Positions 25,484-38,177 of a stretch of 64,000 nt of DNA are shown here, in pieces. Made by a program: the position numbers and the translations under genes. Position 1 is the stretch's first letter, and every line of letters begins with the position of its first letter. The notes beneath the pieces were generated by a model that was not told where the DNA came from, searched no databases, and worked only from the letters and a program-made list of their open reading frames with translations. Origin of the DNA: Pinus tabuliformis (lineage: Eukaryota > Streptophyta > Pinopsida > Pinales > Pinaceae). The stretch is taken from positions 769,806,721 to 769,870,720 of the forward strand of contig CM062813.1 of NCBI GenBank assembly GCA_031772625.1, written 5' to 3'.

Positions 25484-27375
25484 TGTTGGAAATAATACTA
25501 TGAGGGGGGGTGAATCAGTATTATCAGATCAATAATTTTATTTCCCAAATAGATTTATATACACTACTTCAGGGAAGTGAACTAGCATGTACACACAACT
25601 GTGATTAGAGCAACCAGCGTATATCCATAGAACTTGTGATTTAGACAATTTATCATGTGTTGATCTTAAACCAGTGCATCAGTAACATATTATACAGTGT
25701 AGTAAAAACATAATAAAGCATCACACATAAGAAACACACATGAACACCAAGATTTAAGGTGGAAACCCAACGTGGGTGAAAGCCAGCTGCTGTTGTCATC
25801 TCTGTCTTCTTTTAATAATAAGAAAATCTATTTACAATCATGTACTGGTGCAGACTCATACTAGTACATAGGCACCCACCTGCAGAAGGCTACAACCTTC
25901 TCTTGTTTTCCAGCTTCTACTGGAAGGGAGCTACAACCCCCTAGCTCTTGTACTAGCCAATTTGTTTACTAGTACGTAGGTGTTTACCTATAGAAGGCTA
26001 CGACCTTCTTTCTTCCTCCAGGGACCACGTTTCATGAATTTTCACACTGGATACTCTGGAACACAACACCACAAGATGAAGGCCATGTTTCATCCAATTT
26101 TCATATTGGACCCATCAACAAATTTTAAACTTAAACTGCATCAACCAACATTAAGTTAATCTGAACAATCAGATCACTGACACCAGAACACTGCGCTAAA
26201 CCCAGAAACCTGCATCATCGTTTAGAACTAGCTGTAAAGTCAGAAACCATGCATCGGACTGTATACGCTACTTGGCTGAACCCAAACTGCGTGTACACGC
26301 TACTTCCGTTAATCAAACCTATGTATACCTCAAAAGCTACTGTAAACATAAACTTTTGAATCAAGTCTAGACCAACCAGCAATATACTGAACATCTACTG
26401 TCAACTTATAGAGCTTTACACAGGCAACAATAGAGATCACTTCTTCTCACTTATATAATCAATCTATCAAATATCAAACTCCTTATTCATTTAGTTTTAC
26501 ATTCAGATCTAAGAAGACTTCATTGATAGACAACAGTAAAACAACAACACTAATCTGATAGATCAGTCATCCTTGAGCATCAAGCTTTTCTTTTGCATAC
26601 ACTACTTGGAAGAGCTGACCCAGGTGTATATGCACCTTCACCAAAGCAAACCAACGTATAGATCTGCAAATACTTACTACAAAACTTTGTTGCACCTCCG
26701 GACTTCAGACAAACCTAGATCACGATATTTAAAGAATAAAACAGGTGTACATAATTAGATCTAGCCCAATATCAGATCATCAATAATAATTCATTTCAGG
26801 TCTCATCATCCTGATCCAATATTGAATTCAAGGTGCACAAAGTATTTCAGATCAAATTACAAACATAGCCCTTGCAACATAAAATATACTTCAGATAGAA
26901 GTATTCCTTAGAAACCCATACACTTGCACATAACCCTTCATAAGATATTCATTACTCCGGTACTTAGCCCTTGATCTTCTCCTTCTTATATACTTAGATC
27001 CTTTGTCAATACCTTGGACCAAATACCTAGGGGCAATACCATGGACTAAATACCTTGGTTTTCGAACATGTACGTGCTTTTATTCCTATGGGAGTGTATT
27101 ATACATATACGTTTTTTTTGTTCTATGGACCAGTGTGTATACATTGTTTTGACTATGTGGACCTGTGTATACTTCTTAAATTTCTTTTCATCAGCCTTTT
27201 CCTTTACCTTCTTTGTTCTGATTAGTAGACCTTAGTTCCATCTTTCTGTTCTTCTATACTATTGTCCTGTTACCTCTGAATATACTTGTTGTAATGTGAG
27301 TTGCATTTTACAAAAATTGAATTGACTTGTGAGTGAGTTTCCATCAAGGAGAACACTTGTATCATAATGCCAACA
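25484..27375 (-). mobile_element. Solo LTR of the gag-only copia family
   Basis: Starts TGTTGGAAATAATACT and ends TGCCAACA, and matches the LTRs at 27692-30099 and 33698-36105 over its length, though it is shorter (1.9 versus 2.4 kb) and visibly more divergent. No internal sequence is attached and no exact target duplication flanks it, so it is probably an old recombination product whose edges have changed. A TATATAAG word on the minus strand near 26985 corresponds to the promoter word of the longer copies and sets the orientation. Confidence 0.85.
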
Positions 27376-27686
27376 ATAGTCATGCAATTGTTTGAAATTC
27401 TGAATGAGATTGTTGGATCAAAAACTTTGGAGCATGATATATTAGTTACTTCAACACTAATATAGGTTGATGTCATGATTAATGATTAGTGAAGAAGCTT
27501 CCCATTCAAAGGGAGCTAAGGTAGAAAGAAGATAAGGAAGATTGAATTGAATTCATGTTTGGTGAATGTAGATTTACATATGTGAAAGCTATTATGTAGA
27601 ATTCAGGGACTACCATGTTTGAGGTGGGAATGTCATCCAGTAAAAACACTTAAGGGGAGGCAGCTCAACAAGCCACATCACACATC
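27376..27686. other. Short linker between two related LTR insertions
   Basis: About 310 bases lie between the solo LTR and the gag-only copia element. It has frame-like text but nothing recognised. The two insertions of one family so close together suggest a preferred site or a common origin. Confidence 0.4.
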
Positions 27687-27691
27687 AGATT

Positions 27692-30099
27692 TGTTGGAAT
27701 TAATACTGATAGGGGGGTGAATCAGTATTTACAAATCAATAACTTTTTCATTTCCATAATCAGATTTATATATTCTATTTTAGTGAAGGGAACTCACGTG
27801 TGCACACAACTGTTCTTAAGGAAACCAACGTATATCCAATGAACTTATGATTCAGTTAATTCATCATATGTTGATCTTTAATCAGTGCATTAGTACTTTA
27901 TTAAACATTAAATACTAAATAGTAACCATGCGTAGTAATAACAGAACAGACCATCACACATAAGCAACACACATGAACACCAAGATTTAAGGTGGAAACC
28001 CAATGTGGGTGAAAACCACCTGCTGCTATCGTCTCTGTCTTCTTTTAATAATAAGAAAATTTGTTTACAATATTGTACTGGTGCAGACTCATACCAGTAC
28101 ACAGGTACCCACCTACAGAAGGCTACAACCTTCTCTTGTTCTCCATCTTCTACTAGAAGGGAGCTACAACCCCCTAGTTCTTGTACTAGCCAATATGTTT
28201 ACTAGTACGTAGGCTCCAACCTATAGAAGGCACAACCTTCACTCATTCTCTAGATGCTACTAGAAGGGAGCTCCAACCCCCTGATCAAATGACTAGCCAC
28301 TACTGGCAGGAAGCTTCGACTTCCTCCTGAAGGCTCCAACCCTTAGTATCCTCTAGGGACCATGTTTCATAAATTTTCACACTAGATACTCTTGGTACAC
28401 AATACTACAGTATGAAGGCCACGTTTCATCAAATTTTCACACTTGATCCATTAGTAACATGGAAGCTCAAAAACATTCACCACTGCAATACAACCATCAA
28501 AACCAATCACTGAAACTCAATCATCAATCTCTAACATAACTGAAACCAATCATCAATCTCTGAATAAACCATAACTGAATCAATCAATCACTGAAACCTC
28601 TGACATACTGAATCAAACAGTCACTAAACCTCTAATGCAACTGAATCAACCATTCATTCAAACTTAATCAAATTCAACCAATCAACTGGAACAGACAGAT
28701 CACTGTAACCGGTACACAGATCTGAACCCAGAACACTGCATCAAAATCCAGAACCAACTGTAACCTCAAAAATCATGTGTTAGACTATATACGCTTCTTC
28801 AATGAAGCCAACCTATGTGTAAACTTCCTTTAGCCCAACCTACGTATACCTTTAAAGATATTGAATCATAAAACCTCTGAACCACAAACTGTATCAATAA
28901 GTGACATTCTGAAGAGCTACTGTCAATTTACAAAGTTCTAAACAGATAGCAGCAAGGATCACCCTTCTTAATCAATCAATCAATTAATCAGACACAAACT
29001 CTTTATGTATTCAGTTTTACTTTCATATCTAAGAAGACTTCATTGACAGACAGTAGTAAAACAACAACACTAAATTGATAGATGAGTCATCGCTGAACAT
29101 CAAGCTTTTCTTTTGTAGACACTACTTGGAAGAGACGAACCAACGTGTATATGCACCTTCACCAAAGGAAACCAGCCTATAGATCTGAAAATACTTACAT
29201 ATAACTTCGTTGTAATTCCATACTTCAGACATACCCATATCATCACATATAAAGGATAAAACGTGCGTTAGCAATCAAATCTAGCCTATCCATTATCGAA
29301 TCACATAATAATAAGTCATTATGATCATGATCCATCATTAGATCTCATCCATCATCAAACAATTAGGTGCATGCTTAGTTCAGATCAAGTAAAGCATCAG
29401 AAACACATAACATGCATATTTTCTTTTTATCTAACACTTCATAAGACATTCATTACTTCTACCCTTAGCCCTTTGATCTTCTCCTCCTTATATATTTTTA
29501 GCCCTTCTCAATACCTCGGATAAAAAAAACACTTATACCATGTGGCATTCTTAGATGGGATCAAATAATGGTTACTCCACTCAATATTGTGGGCTAATAC
29601 CATGGTGTTGACCCTTGGTATTATTTCACCTTAATTTCCTTAATTTTTCATCCCATACGTGATTTTTCTTCTATGAGAGTGCATGCATGCATATATGCTC
29701 TTTTCGTATAGTGAACCTGCATGTACATGCTCTTTTTGTACAGTGAACCCACGTATACAACTTAACATACCTGAAAATGTCCTTTTTCTTCAACTTCTTG
29801 ATTTTGATATGTAGTCCTTTGTTCCTTCATCCTATTCTTTTGTACCATTACTTTCTTCCCTTTGAATAGACCTATTATAATGTGATTTTCTATTATACAT
29901 TACTTTTGAACTGATTCCTTTGAACTGCCCTGCATTTTGTCACATCTATGAACACAACTGCTATGCATTCTATCACATATGATATCTCTCCTGTAGATTC
30001 ATCTAGTTTCGTAGATCCATGTAGTTACCATATACAAGTGAGTTGTTCTGCTACAAGTGGGTTTCCATCAAGTACAACACATGTATCATAATGCCAACA
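27692..30099 (-). repeat. 3' LTR of the gag-only copia element
   Basis: 2,408 bp. It contains a TATATAAGGAGGAGAAG-like promoter word on the minus strand near 29490 and several alternating purine-pyrimidine words of GCGTATAC type in the promoter-proximal third. Confidence 0.9.
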
Positions 30100-30112
30100 A
30101 TCTCTCCCTTTG
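30100..30112 (-). other. Polypurine tract of the gag-only copia element
   Basis: The minus strand reads CAAAGGGAGAGAT directly inside the 3' LTR. Similar purine tracts recur at about 30190, 30230, 30315, 30393 and 31900. Confidence 0.75.
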
Positions 30113-32196
30113 GACTTGATGGCAACATGTTCGTGCTGATTATTGCAAGTTGTAGAAAATGTTAGATATAACAAGCAACACAAAAATACTCTCCCCCTTT
30201 GACATCAAGGGCAAAGGGCGGACCAAGATACTCTCCCCTTTTGATATCAAGGGTAAAGAGCTAACCAAAATGAAGACTTTCATATATGAACAACTGAATA
30301 TGAATATTAATCATGCTCCCCCTAGGCACATGCTGAATTCTCTGATTAAACTCCCCATTTGTACATGTTGAGATGCACTATACCATCCATGCTCCCCCTG
30401 AGCACATGCAAAGTCTGCAAAAAATATTTTCCAAAGGAATAACATGACTATATAACTCAACTATGTGAGTATGACCTTCCTATCACCAATGACTCATACA
30501 TACATCAATATCCCAACCAAGTGGGGATATACCAATTGTTTATACATGAATGAAATATAGCAATTATTACATCATCCTTCCCATCCATAGTGGGGTTACA
30601 AATTACATCATATGACCAAAAAAGGACTCATTAAAAGACTATGAAAGACAGAGACATATTATGGGCCTTTATATGACCTTTACATAAAATGATATACATG
30701 ACATTTATAAAAATACCAAAGATCTAAACAAGACTATGATAGTCATCAACAACTATCATACACCATATATGATCTGCACCATAAGCATCTGTCAGTTACA
30801 TCCAGACCAACAACTCGTATATTTCCATCATCAGTTCCCAAGATATGACAATGTAATATCATCAACCTGTGACCAAGTATGCCACATATAGCTATCAACT
30901 CATCCTCTTGATCTCATCAAGATCAACCTGCTCTGTTTCCTTAGTAGAAAGAGCCTTATCATAACCTTCCATGAATCAACTAAGCATATGTCATATCTCC
31001 AAGTAGTAACACAAAATTATTCACATCATATCATATGTATGTGAAAACACCATAGTCATTATCTATGATCATAACATCATAAACAAGAATTGCATGATCT
31101 TTCCAAAAGAACCCTTAATATATCAACCATGTATCATCACTAGGAGACATCCCACATATGATAAGCATCAACCACGATAATCAACATATGTGAGTATCAA
31201 ACCTATCATCATAAATTAAGAAGGCATCATCATTATGTGACTAAGTAAGCCATGTATTTAAATATCCATGTCTTCAAATATCTATGTCTGTAATAACACC
31301 ATTCTCTTGGCCAACCAACAATATTTATCAATATGCAACTTAAGTAATCATCCATGTATCCAGCATAATGTATATCCATCAAAGAGATAGCAATATGTAT
31401 CTAGCAAACCATGAGATCATAGTCATTTGTAGAGATTTCTTGATACCATCAACAACAACAATCCTCAACCATGTGAGAGCCAAGAACTATAGGAATCCAG
31501 CATCATAACTGCACCATATGAACTTTATGCATCTTTGAAGGCACGATGACAACATCATAAGAGAAATGAGTGGCTCATCATCAAATAATGAAGTTGTGTA
31601 CTCAAGATTTGTACTTATCCTTGTCCTTATGAAGATCACCATGTAAGAAACATATATGTACTGTATGCATCATGAAAAGTCATCCACAATCACCCATAAA
31701 TCTGATCTGAATAACAACTATGTAACCCCAAGCAATACAAGTATCATCATCATAGACAACTCATAACCACAACATAGCATGATGTATCATTTAAACACTC
31801 TATCCACATAAGCATCATCACCATTGATAAGAATCATTAGGTACCAAAGACTTCTAAACATAATGCCAACAATACAATATTAGAAGCATAGCATATTCTC
31901 CCCCTGAACCTGTGCCACCTGTTCACTGTCAGATCTGATCATTGCATATATCAGTAAGAAATATCAAGGCATCGTAATCAATCCGATATACATCAAGTTA
32001 TCAACAACTTATGAAGATCAAAAGCACTTCTAAATAACATCCACAAACTATATTCATCAATCATCAAGACAGAAAAGATAATTGATAATTATCTGAACCA
32101 TATCATATCATTTTTCTGAGTCTGTCCCACTCCTTCATCAAACCAACATATATGTGACTGTGCAGCTTCGAACTTGCATATATATGTGAATTGTCT
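30113..32196. other. Non-coding 3' interior of the gag-only element
   Basis: About 2 kb rich in CAT, ATC and CAAC words, with no recognisable pol domain in either strand. A near duplicate of ACTCTCCCC(T)TTTGA(C/T)ATCAAGGG occurs at about 30189 and 30229. This is where a full copia element would carry integrase, RT and RNase H. Confidence 0.7.
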
Positions 32197-33635
32197 TCAT
32201 GATAACGATGTATGAGAATTAGAACACTGAAATTTCATACTCTCAGGTTCTCTTGAGTTTGTTCTATTTGTATACTGAGCTATGCCACATATTTCTAGTT
32301 GTACTTCCTTCTTCTTCCATACCTTGGAGTGTGATGATGTTTGCCCCTTTTGGTATGTTGGCAAAATTTTGCTCCCACATTCTTTTGCTATATGCCCAAA
32401 CTTGTTACAAGCATAACATCTTATATGTTTCATATTCCCTCTATAGTAGCTAATGTCTTTGTGACCAAACATATTACAAGAAAAACAATATCCCTTAAAG
32501 TACTTGGACAGCTGATGATCTTTCTGCGTGATGGTTATTAGCATGAATCATTCTACTTCTGCATCGGGCTACAACATGTCCAAAATTATGACATATAAAA
32601 CATTCAACATTGTTCATTAGGGGAAAGAACCGATTATCACTTCCATAGTTAGGAGTAAATGATTTTTTTGAAGTATTTCTTTCCTTGGTTGTTGATCAGG
32701 TTGAACTCTTATTTCCTTGTTGAGCATTTCAGATTTTGCATTAGAGTTCCTTGCTTCAGTTTGTGATCTAGATTCACCTTTAATAGTTTCATGAAAACCA
32801 AGACTAGATTTGATTGAAGGAGACCTTTGACTACTAAGAATATCATCCAAAATCTTAGTACTATCTTGAAATCGTAAAAGTTTATCCTTTTCTTCTAATT
32901 TACATATTAGGATTTTTACCTCAACCTGATATTGCTCTTCCTTTTCAAGATATTTCTTTTTCATGATTTTTTAGCTTTTCTTCCTTCTTCCAATTGTTGC
33001 CTTAATTCGAGAACTTCATTTTCTTGTTCTTCAAATGCTTGGAGTAGTTCTTCATTCTGCTTATTTGAATTTTTGAAATCTTCTTTTACAGAAACGACCA
33101 TAGCATCAAGACCTTCACAGTAGCTAGTTCCTTCTATAAGTTCCTTGGTTGTTGTGTCCTTTTCATTCACTTCATTTCTCAATGATGTCACTTCATCCTA
33201 CAGCCTTTGAATTTGGTATTCCTTTTATTTTTACTGCTTCTTTATTTTGTTTCCTTCCTCCAACTGGGCTTTGAACATGGTAACTTCTTCTTTGTAGGCA
33301 CATTCCCTTTTATCAATTAGATCTTTTTTATTTTTAATTGTGTCTGTAAGATTTTTAAATTCTTCCTCCATTTGATTTCTTTCTCTTTCACCCATAATAG
33401 CAAATTCAGTTGTTTCATTGTCACTTTCATTATCTTCAAATGAACAGAGAAATGTATCACCAGAGGACAACAAATTCATAGCTGATAGTTCTTTTTCTTG
33501 TTCATCTTCATTCTGAGGTGATTCTGAATCTAAAGAGTTGCTTCCACATAAAGGCCAATCGTCTCTCCCACTGTCACAGTTCCTTTGAGATGTCTTCTTC
33601 TTTTGAGGTGCTTTCTTCTTTAGCTTCTTTCCCAT
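32197..33635 (-). pseudogene. Copia-type gag relic with coiled coils and two zinc knuckles
   Basis: Minus-strand frames give, in order, a basic N-terminal piece (GKKLKKKAPQKKK), an acidic stretch with SFEDNESDNETTEFA, long Glu/Lys-rich coiled-coil segments, and a C-terminal pair of CCHC-type zinc knuckles (CFSCNMFGH... and CYACNKFGHIAKEC). This is the layout of plant copia gag proteins: the coiled coils mediate assembly and the knuckles bind RNA. It is the only protein-coding part of the element and has several breaks, so it is a fossil. Confidence 0.85.
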
Positions 33636-33683
33636 TGTTACTATGGATCTCCTTCAAGCGATCAAGCTTATGCCAAAGGACCT

Positions 33684-33695
33684 GCTCTGATACCA
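33684..33695 (-). other. Primer-binding site (tRNA-iMet) of the gag-only copia element
   Basis: The minus strand reads TGGTATCAGAGC two bases inside the 5' LTR, the same tRNA primer as in the chromovirus. Confidence 0.93.
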
Positions 33696-33697
33696 AT

Positions 33698-36105
33698 TGT
33701 TGGAAATAATACTGAGAGGGGGAGGATGAATCAGTATTTACAAATCAATAAATTTTTAATTTCCATAATCAGATTTATATACACTACTTCAATGAAGGGA
33801 ACTCGCATGTGCACGCAATTATTCTTAAGGAAACCAGCGTATATCCAATGAACTTATGATTTAGTTAATTCATCATATGTTGATATTTAATTAGTGCATC
33901 AGTACTTTATTAAACATTAAACAGTAACCATGTGCAGTAATAACAAAATAAACCATCACACATAAGCAACACACATGAACACCAATATTTAAGGTGGAAA
34001 CCCAATGTGGGTGAAAACCACTTGCTGCTGTCGTCTCTATCTTCTTTTAATAATAAGAAAATTTCTTTACAATCTTGTACTGGTGCAGACTCATACCAGT
34101 ACGTAGGCACCCACCTGTAGAAGGCTACAACCTTCTCTCATTCTCCAGCTTCTACTAGAAGGGAGCTACAACCCCCTAGTTCTTGCACTAGATGATATGT
34201 TTACTAGTACGTAGGCTATGACCTACAGAAGGCTACAACCTTCACTGGTTATCCAGCTGCTACTGGAAGGGAGATCCAGCCCCCTAATTAAATCACCAGC
34301 CACTACTGGCAGGAAGCTTCGACTTCCTCACTGAAGGCTCCAATCCTCAGTATCCTCCAAGGACCACGTTTCATAAACTTTCACACTGGATACTCTTGGT
34401 ACACAATACTACAATATGAAGGCCACATTTCATCAAATTTTCACACTGGACCCATTAGAAACATTGAAGCTCAAAATCAATCACCACTACAATAGAACCA
34501 TCAAAACTAATCACTAAAATTCAATCATCAATCTCTAACATAACTGAAACCAATCATCAATCTCTGAATCAACCATAACTGAATAAATCAATCACTGAAA
34601 CCTCTGACACACTGAATCAAACAATCACTGAACCTATGACACAACTGAATCAACCATTCATTCAAACTTAATCAAATTCAACCAATCAACTGGAAGAGAC
34701 AGATCACTGTAACCAGTCCACAGATCTGAATCGAGAACACTGCATCAAAAGACATAGCCAACTGTAACCTTAAAAATCATGTGTCAGACTGTATATGCTT
34801 CTTCAATGAAGCCAAACTGTGTATATACGCAACTTCCTTTAGCCCAGCCTGCGTATACCTCTAAAGATACTGAGTCATAAAATCTCTGAACCACAAACTG
34901 TACCAATCAGTGAAATTTTGAAGATCTACCATCAATTTATAGAGTTCGAAACAGATAGTAGCAAGGATCACCCTTCTTGCTCAATCAATCAATCAAACAC
35001 AAACTCTTTATGCATTCAGTTTTACTTTTCAGATTTAAGAAGACTTCATTGGCAGACAACAGTAAAACAGTAGCACTGATTTGATAGATCAGTCATCCCT
35101 AAACATCAAGCTTTTATTTTGCAAATGCTACTTGGAAGAGCCAAACCAATGTGTATATGAACCTTCACCAAAGTGAACTAGTGTATATATCTGAAAATAC
35201 TTACTTATAACTTCGTTGCAATTCCAGACTTCAGACATACCTAGATCATCACATATAAAGGATAAAACATGTGTTAGCAATTATATCTATCCTATCCATT
35301 ATCAAATCACATAATGATAAGTCATTATGATCTTGATCCATCATTAGATCTCATCCATCATCAAACACTCAGGTGCATCCTTAGTTCAGATCAAGCAAAG
35401 CATCAGAAACCCATAAAATGCATATTTTCTTTTGATCTAACCCTTCATAAGACATTCATTACTTTTGCCCTTAGCCCTTTGATCTTCTCCTCCTTATATA
35501 GTTTTAGCCTTTCTCAATAGCTTGGATCAAAACAACACTTAGAGCCTGTGGTATTCTTAGAAGGGATCAAATAACCATTACTCCACTCAATATTGTGGGC
35601 TAATACCATGGTATTGACCCTTGGTATTCTTTCACCTTAATTTCCTTAATTTTTAATCCCATACGCACTTTTTCTTCTATGAGAGTGTGTGCATACGTAT
35701 ACGCTCTTTTTGTATTGTGAACATGCGTGTACATGCTCTTTTTGTATAGTGAACCCGCATATGCAACTTAACATACATGAAAATGTCCTTTCTCTTTAAC
35801 TTCTTGATTTTGATCTGTAGTCCTTTGTTCTTTCATCCTATTCTTTTGTACCATTACTTTGTTCCCTTTGAATAGACCTATTATAATGTGATTTTCCATT
35901 GTACATTACTTCTGAACTGATTCCTTCGAACTGCCCTACATTTTGTCACATTTGTAAACACAACTTCCATGCATTCTGTCACGTCTGATATCTCTCCTAT
36001 AGATTCATCTAGCTCCGTAGATTCATATAGTTACCATATACAAGTGAGTTGTTCTGCTACAAGTGGGTTGCCATCAAGTACAACACATGTATCATAATGC
36101 CAACA
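33698..36105 (-). repeat. 5' LTR of the gag-only copia element
   Basis: 2,408 bp, TGTTGG...CCAACA. A TATATA word at 35495-35500, followed on the minus strand by AGGAGGAGAAGATC, is a likely promoter. Repeated GCGTATA, GTATACGC and GTGTATAC words cluster upstream of it. Confidence 0.9.
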
Positions 36106-36110
36106 AGATT

Positions 36111-37739
36111 CTCTGATAAAAAATTTAATTGACCATGCCACTTAACTAAGGAAAGTACATGACATTGTAATAAGTAATATAGTGTTACAGGAACTTTGGC
36201 ACCCCCATCCACATTCAGAAATTTGGTAATCCGATTGATCTGTAAATGGTAAATGGTATATTTATGTCCCATCTATCTTGCCAATGTGGATTTGGAATGT
36301 GGAACTAAATTGTAATGTCATTGTAATTCATGAATAAGTTGAGATCACGCTTCCTATCCTTTGTTCATATTTGGTTCAGTAACTAGTTGTTGGGGTTTTT
36401 TGCTTATGGTGCCAAGATCACAGTCCAACAAAGGATTGAAGTCTAATTCTATCCTTACAATTATGTTCACCCAATTTATATATGCTGACATCGTTAACAG
36501 TTCTTTGTATCTTTCAATGTGCAACATTCCATGAACAAACCTCTTTCATTCATGCAATATATTTACATATGTGCAAGTAATATGAAAGTACTTTTCACTG
36601 TCAATGTGTTGAATTTCACATCAAGAAAATTAACATGTATATATTCACATTTGGATAAGCATATCACTATAGGCAACACACAAGACATACAACTTTACAC
36701 CATTGGGAGAGATTTGGACAGGGCTCATTGATGGATGTAGGTACTTAGTCAAAATGCACAACTCAGGGATGAGTTGTTTTCACATCCTTTGGTCTATAAT
36801 GCCGAAAAGGAAACATGACGACTCACTGCTTTTAGCATGGGATAAACAGAGTACAAGTAATGTTCTCACACTACCGATGCAACACAAATAAGATTACTAT
36901 GGGAAGAACATCGATTTTAGGGTCTACCATATGTTAATGCTTCTTGTTTTGATATACAACAACCATTTATATGTCTGGTGTAGGACTCCAGTGGAGATTT
37001 CTATCCACAACAACATCTCTTTGAGAAAACTTGTGCTATCAGAGGTTGCTCCATCTAAATAGAAACCAACAAGGACCCTAAGCTCCACACAGATGAAGAA
37101 TAAAGAATATTGTTGTCTAAGTTCTGGGAAAAAATTATACAAACAATGGGCCTTTTTGTTTAGCATATCAAGATCTGGAAAGGAAAATATGTGATTAATA
37201 TTATATATACATGTGTGATAGTATTTAGTGCAAGAAAAATCTAACCCACAAATCTATGGACAATTTGTTGGAGTTGACCTATAATTGTTCTTGAAGATTA
37301 TGAACAAGTAAAGGAGGATTGGCTATTGAATACAAAATATAAATTGATAGGAACAGGGTTGACTTGTTAAAGTGTAAATAATGGTATGGTTTGAAGGGAC
37401 CGATCCCTTTGAAAAGTACCTCTCTGCGAAGTAGAACCCTGGAAATTGTCTATGTCTTAATGTTAGTGACATCTCAACACATTTACCAATTTTGAGAACT
37501 GTCGTAGGTAGGAAACAACGTATGTAGACCATCTAGGTTAGTGGGCCTCGCAGTTTGTGAGAAAGAGTGAGCAGATCATGGAGTATTTTCTTATTTCACT
37601 ACTTGCAGAATATCTACAATTTTTTTAAACTAATTTCTACTTATGAGTCATACATCTTTTAAAGTAAATTCTACTCATTTTCATAATTTTAAGGGGTTTT
37701 ATGGATCCATAAATAAAGAATGAACAAATGAAACAAGAG
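36111..37739. other. Unassigned sequence, patchy coding-like text
   Basis: Plus-strand frames between about 36700 and 37540 contain stretches of plausible protein text (for example MPKRKHDDSLLLAWDK at about 36800) separated by stops, with no family I recognise. Given the CCT5 fragment just downstream, these may be further worn pieces of captured host sequence, but that is inference. Confidence 0.3.
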
Positions 37740-37937
37740 ATTGCTAATGGCAGCACCGCGATCGAGGCTCTAAAGTATCTTGTTAATTCCCTTGGGGATG
37801 ACTGAGGAGTGTAGGATTCTTGCAATAGTCTTGAAGGCTGCAATGTTGGCCTTATAAGCATCTAATCCTCTTAATCGGGTCTTCTTCTCCTTTACTATGA
37901 TAAATGGCCTCCCGAAATCATCAAATGCCAATGTCAT
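37740..37937 (-). pseudogene. CCT5: Captured CCT5 (TCP-1 epsilon chaperonin) first-exon fragment
   Basis: From an ATG at 37937 the minus strand reads [17 protein letters not shown], then [15 protein letters not shown] and [17 protein letters not shown]. This matches the N-terminus of plant CCT5, which begins MALAFDEFGRPFII and continues [13 protein letters not shown] and ARILRTSLGPKGMDKMLQS (from memory of the family). CCT5 is one of eight subunits of the cytosolic folding chamber for actin and tubulin. The fragment stops at codon 56 (stop at 37770-37772, in place of the family's Gln), and similarity continues for about ten codons to 37740 (S, L, D ... AISN). About two residues are missing after KE. 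The nucleotide-binding loop LGPKGMDK reads VIPKGINK, so function is lost. No later exons are seen. It lies inside the large CACTA-like element, consistent with transduplication. Confidence 0.85.
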
Positions 37938-38104
37938 CCATGCAAACAGTAACATAATGCAGCATAAAGATTAAAGACTAAACATACAAGCGTGGCTACA
38001 AAAAAAGCAATGGATTTTGAATCAGAAACCTCACGTGTGTGTATTCTCTATGTGGAAGACTAAATGTGGGGTGAAAATGCATTGAAGTTACAAATGGAAC
38101 ATAC

Positions 38105-38177
38105 CTTGGCAACATTAATAGACTGAAGAGTCGATGGTGGGGGTTCGATATCGAGTTCTACAATCTCGTTTTGGCTC
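38105..38177 (-). pseudogene. Possible captured exon, source gene unknown
   Basis: On the minus strand a 73-base block is bounded upstream by GGCAG and downstream by GTATGT, like a plant intron acceptor and donor. It is open throughout in one frame (SQNEIVELDIEPPPSTLQSI and then NVAK). It lies 168 bases upstream of the CCT5 fragment on the same strand. The text does not belong to CCT5 as I know it. It may be an exon of another host gene joined in the same captured region, or chance. Confidence 0.35.

Larger units (their letters stand above)
27692..36105 (-). mobile_element. Gag-only (TR-GAG-like) Ty1/copia retrotransposon with 2.4-kb LTRs
   Basis: Both LTRs are 2,408 bp, begin TGTTGG and end CCAACA, and are flanked by the perfect duplication AGATT (27687-27691 and 36106-36110). 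The primer-binding site for initiator tRNA-Met lies at the right LTR and the polypurine tract at the left LTR, so the element reads on the minus strand. The 3.6-kb interior holds a copia-type gag with coiled coils and two zinc knuckles but no protease, integrase, RT or RNase H. That matches the non-autonomous TR-GAG class described in plants. LTR divergence is roughly a tenth by eye over the first 300 bases, so it is old. The gag has several breaks. Confidence 0.9.

Noticed and set aside
25479-27387. Target duplication TGCAA around the solo copia LTR
   Set aside because: TGCAA is found before the left end, but on the right only seven bases beyond the LTR end, so it is probably chance.
28003-28212. 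Overlapping short open frames in the copia LTR
   Set aside because: They lie in non-coding LTR sequence, differ between the LTR copies and have no recognisable product.
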